NCBI GenBank assembly: GCA_014338405.1
Contig: JTDE01001075.1
Coordinates: 95,055 to 159,054 of the forward strand
Reading direction: 5' to 3'
DNA: 64,000 bases
Origin: Paragonimus skrjabini miyazakii
Lineage: Eukaryota > Platyhelminthes > Trematoda > Plagiorchiida > Troglotrematidae
A model generated the notes under the pieces. That model was not told the DNA's origin. It was given only the letters and a program-made list of their open reading frames with translations, and made no database searches. Shown one piece after another: positions 59,962 to 64,000 of this stretch; position 1 is the stretch's first letter, and each line of letters opens with the position of its first letter. The translations under genes were made by a program, and so were the position numbers.

Positions 59962-60743
59962 TGTGATCCGACACGAACCCGTCAAAGAGCACAAGCCGGC
60001 TTTGCTGATCGCCAAACCCCTGAAGTGCGCGACTCACATGGTCGGCCCGACAAACACTTTTCATATGTTGATGTTACATCACAAGCTGATCAGTCTCAGG
60101 CCAATCGAGGTTCCGCTGCAAGCAAAATTTGTTGATCTTCGTCCCTCGTTTGCCCTGGTTTCAAACAGTGACAGACAAATGCATGAATGGACTCGATTTG
60201 TGAGCTTCATTCGTTTACTTCGATTAATTCACATTTCGCCGCTGCTGTATGCAGTAGCTAACAAGACCAAACGAACTGATATTACGATCTTGCAAATCTG
60301 GTTTTCCGATTTTGTTATTTTGTTTAATTTAAATTTGGATTTGGATGGCACCGAAACTTTAGGATTATCCCGGTGGGAAAAGGCACGTTTTCCCAAAAAT
60401 TCGCGTTGTTTGCAAGGAAAATGGATTTCTTCATTTTCAGGGAATTTGAACGCCCGCCAGAATTCTCGAACATCCGACAAGTTAAGCTCGCCTCTGATTG
60501 GTCCATTCGGTGACCTAGGCCCATAGCCGACCCAAACCTATAAATACAGTTGCTGTAAATCACAATTTTGCCTTCTGGCTGAGCAGTAAATAAACCTCGT
60601 TTTTGAAGGCCGTCTTTTTCCTTACTTGTTGGGAGGTTTTAAGCTGCGAGAGTTGGGTTCCGATGTTTGCGTTCTGATTAAAGATACTGCCCGCGGTCTT
60701 TGCGTTGTTCTTGTCTTTCTCTCTCAGGTGGGGTCGTAAAACA
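59962..60743 (+). mobile_element. LTR retrotransposon long terminal repeat with primer-binding-like site
   Basis: The segment starts TGTGATCCGACACG and ends GGTCGTAAAACA, so it has TG...CA-type ends. Inside are ATTGG (60497-60501), TATAAATA (60539-60546) and AATAAA (60589-60594), the order of U3, R and U5 signals. Seven bases after the end, TGGTGGTC (60751-60758) resembles a tRNA primer-binding site. An open frame (59954-60526) runs through U3 but is probably chance. Trematode Ty3-type elements such as the CsRn1 group have LTRs of this general form; family assignment is inference. Internal gag-pol was not found to the right, where a LINE remnant begins, so this is a solo or truncated LTR. Confidence 0.5.
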
Positions 60744-60879
60744 TCTCTCATGGTGGTCTACACGAACAGACGTCCTTTAAACCGAAGCAGGGGCTAGATA
60801 TACTCAGGTAAAACTAAGTCATCTGGACTTCTATTCATAAATCCAAATACGCGTCAACTTCGTGGTGTCCACACGAACT

Positions 60880-62330
60880 ACACAGAAATCTGAACCTTGT
60901 TGGTTACCTAGTAACAAATAAAATAAATTACTATGGAAGGAGCAGTGTATCAGGCTGGATGAATTAGCCGATATTGGTAAGGGCCAGTGGTGGTAGCGAG
61001 CAAAGACAGACGACAAGTGATAAATATTTAACGTAACTCAGGAGATAGAGAATACTGGACGTGTGCAAAAAGAATGAATTGCAACCCACGAATATCAGCG
61101 TTACATTCAAAATATCCGACGGACTGCACGAGCACTGAATCCTCTGAAAGAGTATTCCAGTGACAGGATTCAGTCCTTGCGTGATCCAACAGAGAGTGAT
61201 TTAGCATTGGATGGTGTCCACCGGGACAGCTGTGGTGACATAAATAGATTGGAGAGGTCAGGATCAATATCGCCGGTTAGCGTATGGTTCAAATCAGTTC
61301 GTTGTCGTCCATGAAACAGCAAACAAATACCCAAACTGTCAAGTCTTCGTGATTACGACAAATCTTTCAAACCGTGCATTAGGCGAATATTCACATGTTC
61401 TTGACATAGTGGGTTCACCTGAACGCAGTATGTGAATTTAAGCATCAAAACGCAGTAAATAGCTTGCAGAACATACCTTCTGTCAATATATCGATGGCCC
61501 GACGAACCATCCACAGCACACTAAAACCTTTTCTGACAGCCTGGTGCCGCTGACTGTTGACCCTGAAGTAGTCAGAGATAATGAAACCGAAGCCCATTTG
61601 CTGACTGACAGCCAGCACCTCATTTCTTCCTAGCGCGTACGTGGATGTGGCAGTAGCAGCAAAATCAGTGCAAAATACTGTTTACTGTTCGGGTTTATTA
61701 ACAGCAGCCATTCTGTTGCTCACATCCAAGGCTGGTTCAGGGCCTCCTGTAATGATTTCGATCCTTCTGAACTATACAGGATCTGTCACATCTAGAGGTC
61801 ATCGGAAAGCTTATTGACGTGAGGCGAGAAGAAATGTCCTAAAACCGAACCTTGAGGCACTTTGCTCATCATAGTATATAGAGGAAAATGTTGGTTCTTA
61901 TACAGACACTGTCCTCTGTCCCGCAGAAAAACAGTTACTCATCGTGAGATAATCTCACCCTAATCATAGAACTGTGGTTTCTTACATAGCTTCTGATGAA
62001 ATCCCTTGCTCAAGCCCTTACTAGAGTAAATAAAAGCTGTATCTACAGTATGGCCATGATCCATCGCCTCTGCCCAATTCTTCCTTACCGCATGAATATT
62101 TACGAGACAAGAGTGCCTACGCCAGAAGGCATGCGAGACAGGCTACGAAGCCCAAAACGGGGCAGATGAGCTTCGATATCCTCTCTTACCGGCCTCAAGA
62201 GAAATTTCCCCATGACAGTGGTCAGGCTAACAGGTCGATAGTTAGCAAGCGACGTCTTGTCCACTGCCTCTTGCCACCTGGCGGAGGGACATCATTTCAA
62301 ATGGATTTCAGAAATACCAGAGTGAGCTGA
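60880..62330 (-). mobile_element. CR1/Jockey-type LINE reverse transcriptase remnant
   Basis: On the minus strand the RT blocks appear in order with shifting frames. YRPVSLTTVMGKFLLRPV (about 62245-62190) is followed by MSKVPQGSVLGHFFSPHVNK (about 61870-61810) and SKSLQEALNQPW with ATEWLLLINPN (about 61760-61690). Next are GFGFIISDYFRVNSQRHQAV (about 61600-61540) and the C-terminal tail HPMLNHSLLDHARTESCHWN with SVLVQSVGYFE (about 61210-61090). These match the NYRPVSLT, PQGSVLGP, LGV..D and WN.LP..VV.A.SV..FK blocks of CR1/Jockey-type LINEs. The FADD catalytic box is absent and stops are frequent. It differs clearly from the RTE element at 20 kb. Confidence 0.7.
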
Positions 62331-62339
62331 TCACATAAA

Positions 62340-64000
62340 AACTATCACGGGTTCACGAAGTCGTTGGCGGTGTTAGGCTCCTCCAGTAATCGAAAGGTTG
62401 GGGCATCAGAGACCTCAGCATCACACAGGAAGAAGCATACCTTGTTAGTTGTTTCAAACTTCCTGGATGAAGCTGAACGTTTCAGCACGGAGGCGCTATC
62501 TTAATTATTTTGCAAGAAGTACGACCTATTGAAATCACATGACTCAGCTTGATTCATGATGCAAAGGTATCACGGTACTCTAGCCTCTACGACATTCTAC
62601 TTATCCAAAGAGACGTTTCGAGTTGACGGGTTAATTTCCTGTTCTATTGGCTACAATTATACAAAAATGTCAGTACTGTTGTGAACCAAAATTACTTGTG
62701 AGACATCGAACGGAATACAGTTACTGCACCTTGGGGAAAAAACACATATCCTTCGATAAGAAGACGTTGACAAAAAGAACAATGGCACATAAGGAAAAGT
62801 GAAGCATTATTCCAGAACGTTTATTGTCGGTAAGCATTTGGTGCAGTTTCAGTACTGAAGTAAACTCACTGAGTTCAGATAACGTGGTTCGTCATCCATA
62901 TCTCACTGTTCATAGGAGAATAACCGCGTTCTGTACTTTTTACGTAATTAGCTTTGACCATCGGATTCGTTGCGAATATATATGCTTTGACAAGTTATAA
63001 TCGGGTAAGGTTGAAGTAAATTAGTTCTGGCTTGTTGTTGAACTGTAGAAATTAAATTCAAATGAAACTCGACTATTTTTAAAATGGAGGAGCTCAAGGA
63101 GAAAGTGTGAATTGTTAAAGGCGATGAAGGTTTTGTATGCATCTTGAGAGTGGGCTGGTTGAATAGCCAACTTATCTGATAAAATTGAATGGAATTTTTA
63201 TCCAAGAAAGTTATGATACCAGAAGATATCATTGACTGTCCATACCCACTTGGACAAAATATCAACTCTTTTAAACAATGGTATTCTAGTTTGTTGTTTT
63301 GATTCATCAAACATTTCAGAGTTTAGTTCATCCTTCGAGCTACTTCTGGAACAGTTAGTTGACCACATTAAAAACCCATTGTAAATGAATTGGGCTATTT
63401 TGATGCAGAATTCGAAAACCTGATTCTGCTTGACCACAGTTGTCTAGAGGAAGATTTGTCGAGTGTTTGACACAAAATTCCACTACTTGTATTGTAACGA
63501 CAATCTACAACGACAATCTACAGTATAGACAAGGCTGGCAATCTTAGCACTTGGTTGCAATGTGCACTATTAAGACCAGTATTTTCTATGAATTTCGTTG
63601 CATGTTTTTGTATTCAATTCATTCAGTTAGTTGAAAGAAATTTGAACATTCATTTGCATGCTACCACTCAGAGGAATCTTCCACGTAAACCTTAATCCTT
63701 TAATCATTCCCGCTGTGACGCTGATCAAAACCAATTACGGTGTTAGTTTACACTTATCTGGCAAACGGCGGTCAATCGTAAATCGACTGAGAAGGCTTCC
63801 GTCTCTATTTATCTGGTTGGTTTAATTAGTCACTCGAATTTTCTGATAATGAAATCACAATTAACTCACTTTGACCCATATGTGTTACTCTTTTCTGTTC
63901 GCCGTGACCCTCTTATTTTCCAGTTTTAAAGCGTAGATGTGAACCAGTTAATTGACAGTCAATAGTTTGTCACAAAACCCATAAAATATTCAATCGTCAT
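62340..64000. other. Right edge, no supported gene
   Basis: AT-rich sequence. Two overlapping minus-strand frames (62948-63437) are moderately long but carry no motif. A 13-bp perfect tandem duplication (ACGACAATCTACA at 63497-63509 and 63510-63522) is present. Confidence 0.45.

Noticed and set aside
59954..60526. A 190-codon plus frame as a host gene
   Set aside because: It runs through the LTR-like U3 region, and its start is shared with the inverted LTR copy at 59395-59660.
62948..63437. Two overlapping minus-strand frames near the right end
   Set aside because: Only loosely protein-like; no motif and no splice signals tie them together.

Overview
The window looks like nuclear DNA of a flatworm, most likely a digenean trematode. 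Two multi-exon genes with short exons and introns of 0.4 to 13.6 kb sit in AT-rich DNA littered with decayed retroelements. The mix of Penelope-like elements with GIY-YIG endonucleases, an RTE-type LINE, a CR1/Jockey-type LINE, an LTR retrotransposon fragment and a Tc1/mariner-type transposase relic is typical of trematodes. The species call is inference. No bacterial operons, rRNA, intact tRNA or CRISPR array were seen.

Gene 1 (+ strand, from before 1760 to 35872) was rebuilt by matching splice sites and reading phases: exons 1760-1875, 11405-11483, 25068-25249, 27773-27817, 28187-28656, 31718-32318 and 35720-35872. Every junction keeps the frame. The visible product is about 547 residues: a charged coiled-coil-like N-terminal part followed by a long Ser/Thr/Pro/Lys-rich, probably disordered part. 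I do not recognise the family. Its introns hold a Penelope-like remnant (about 12.9-14.1 kb), an RTE LINE (19.7-22.5 kb), a tRNA-like SINE candidate (about 23.0 kb) and a second Penelope-like remnant (33.3-33.8 kb). The three protein-coding elements all lie antisense to the gene.

From 35.9 to 51.3 kb there is no convincing host gene. This stretch contains a third Penelope-like remnant (39.3-40.0 kb, -), a dead DDE transposase (43.25-44.06 kb, -) and a two-unit tandem repeat with a downstream poly(A)-signal hairpin (44.85-45.36 kb).

Gene 2 (+, 51365-54774) is a small complete gene of four exons predicting 162 residues. It has a strong start context, in-phase introns, and a stop codon inside an AATAAA signal. 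Its second intron holds a large inverted repeat with arms of about 160 bp. A perfect 10-bp palindrome lies about 350 bp before the start codon. The product is not recognised.

The right end (59.4-62.4 kb) is a pile-up of retroelements: two inverted copies of an LTR-like sequence, one with CCAAT-like, TATA, AATAAA and primer-binding-like signals; a Penelope GIY-YIG scrap directly abutting that LTR; and a CR1/Jockey-type LINE remnant on the - strand. The rest to 64000 shows no supported gene. All calls come from reading the sequence; no database search was run.
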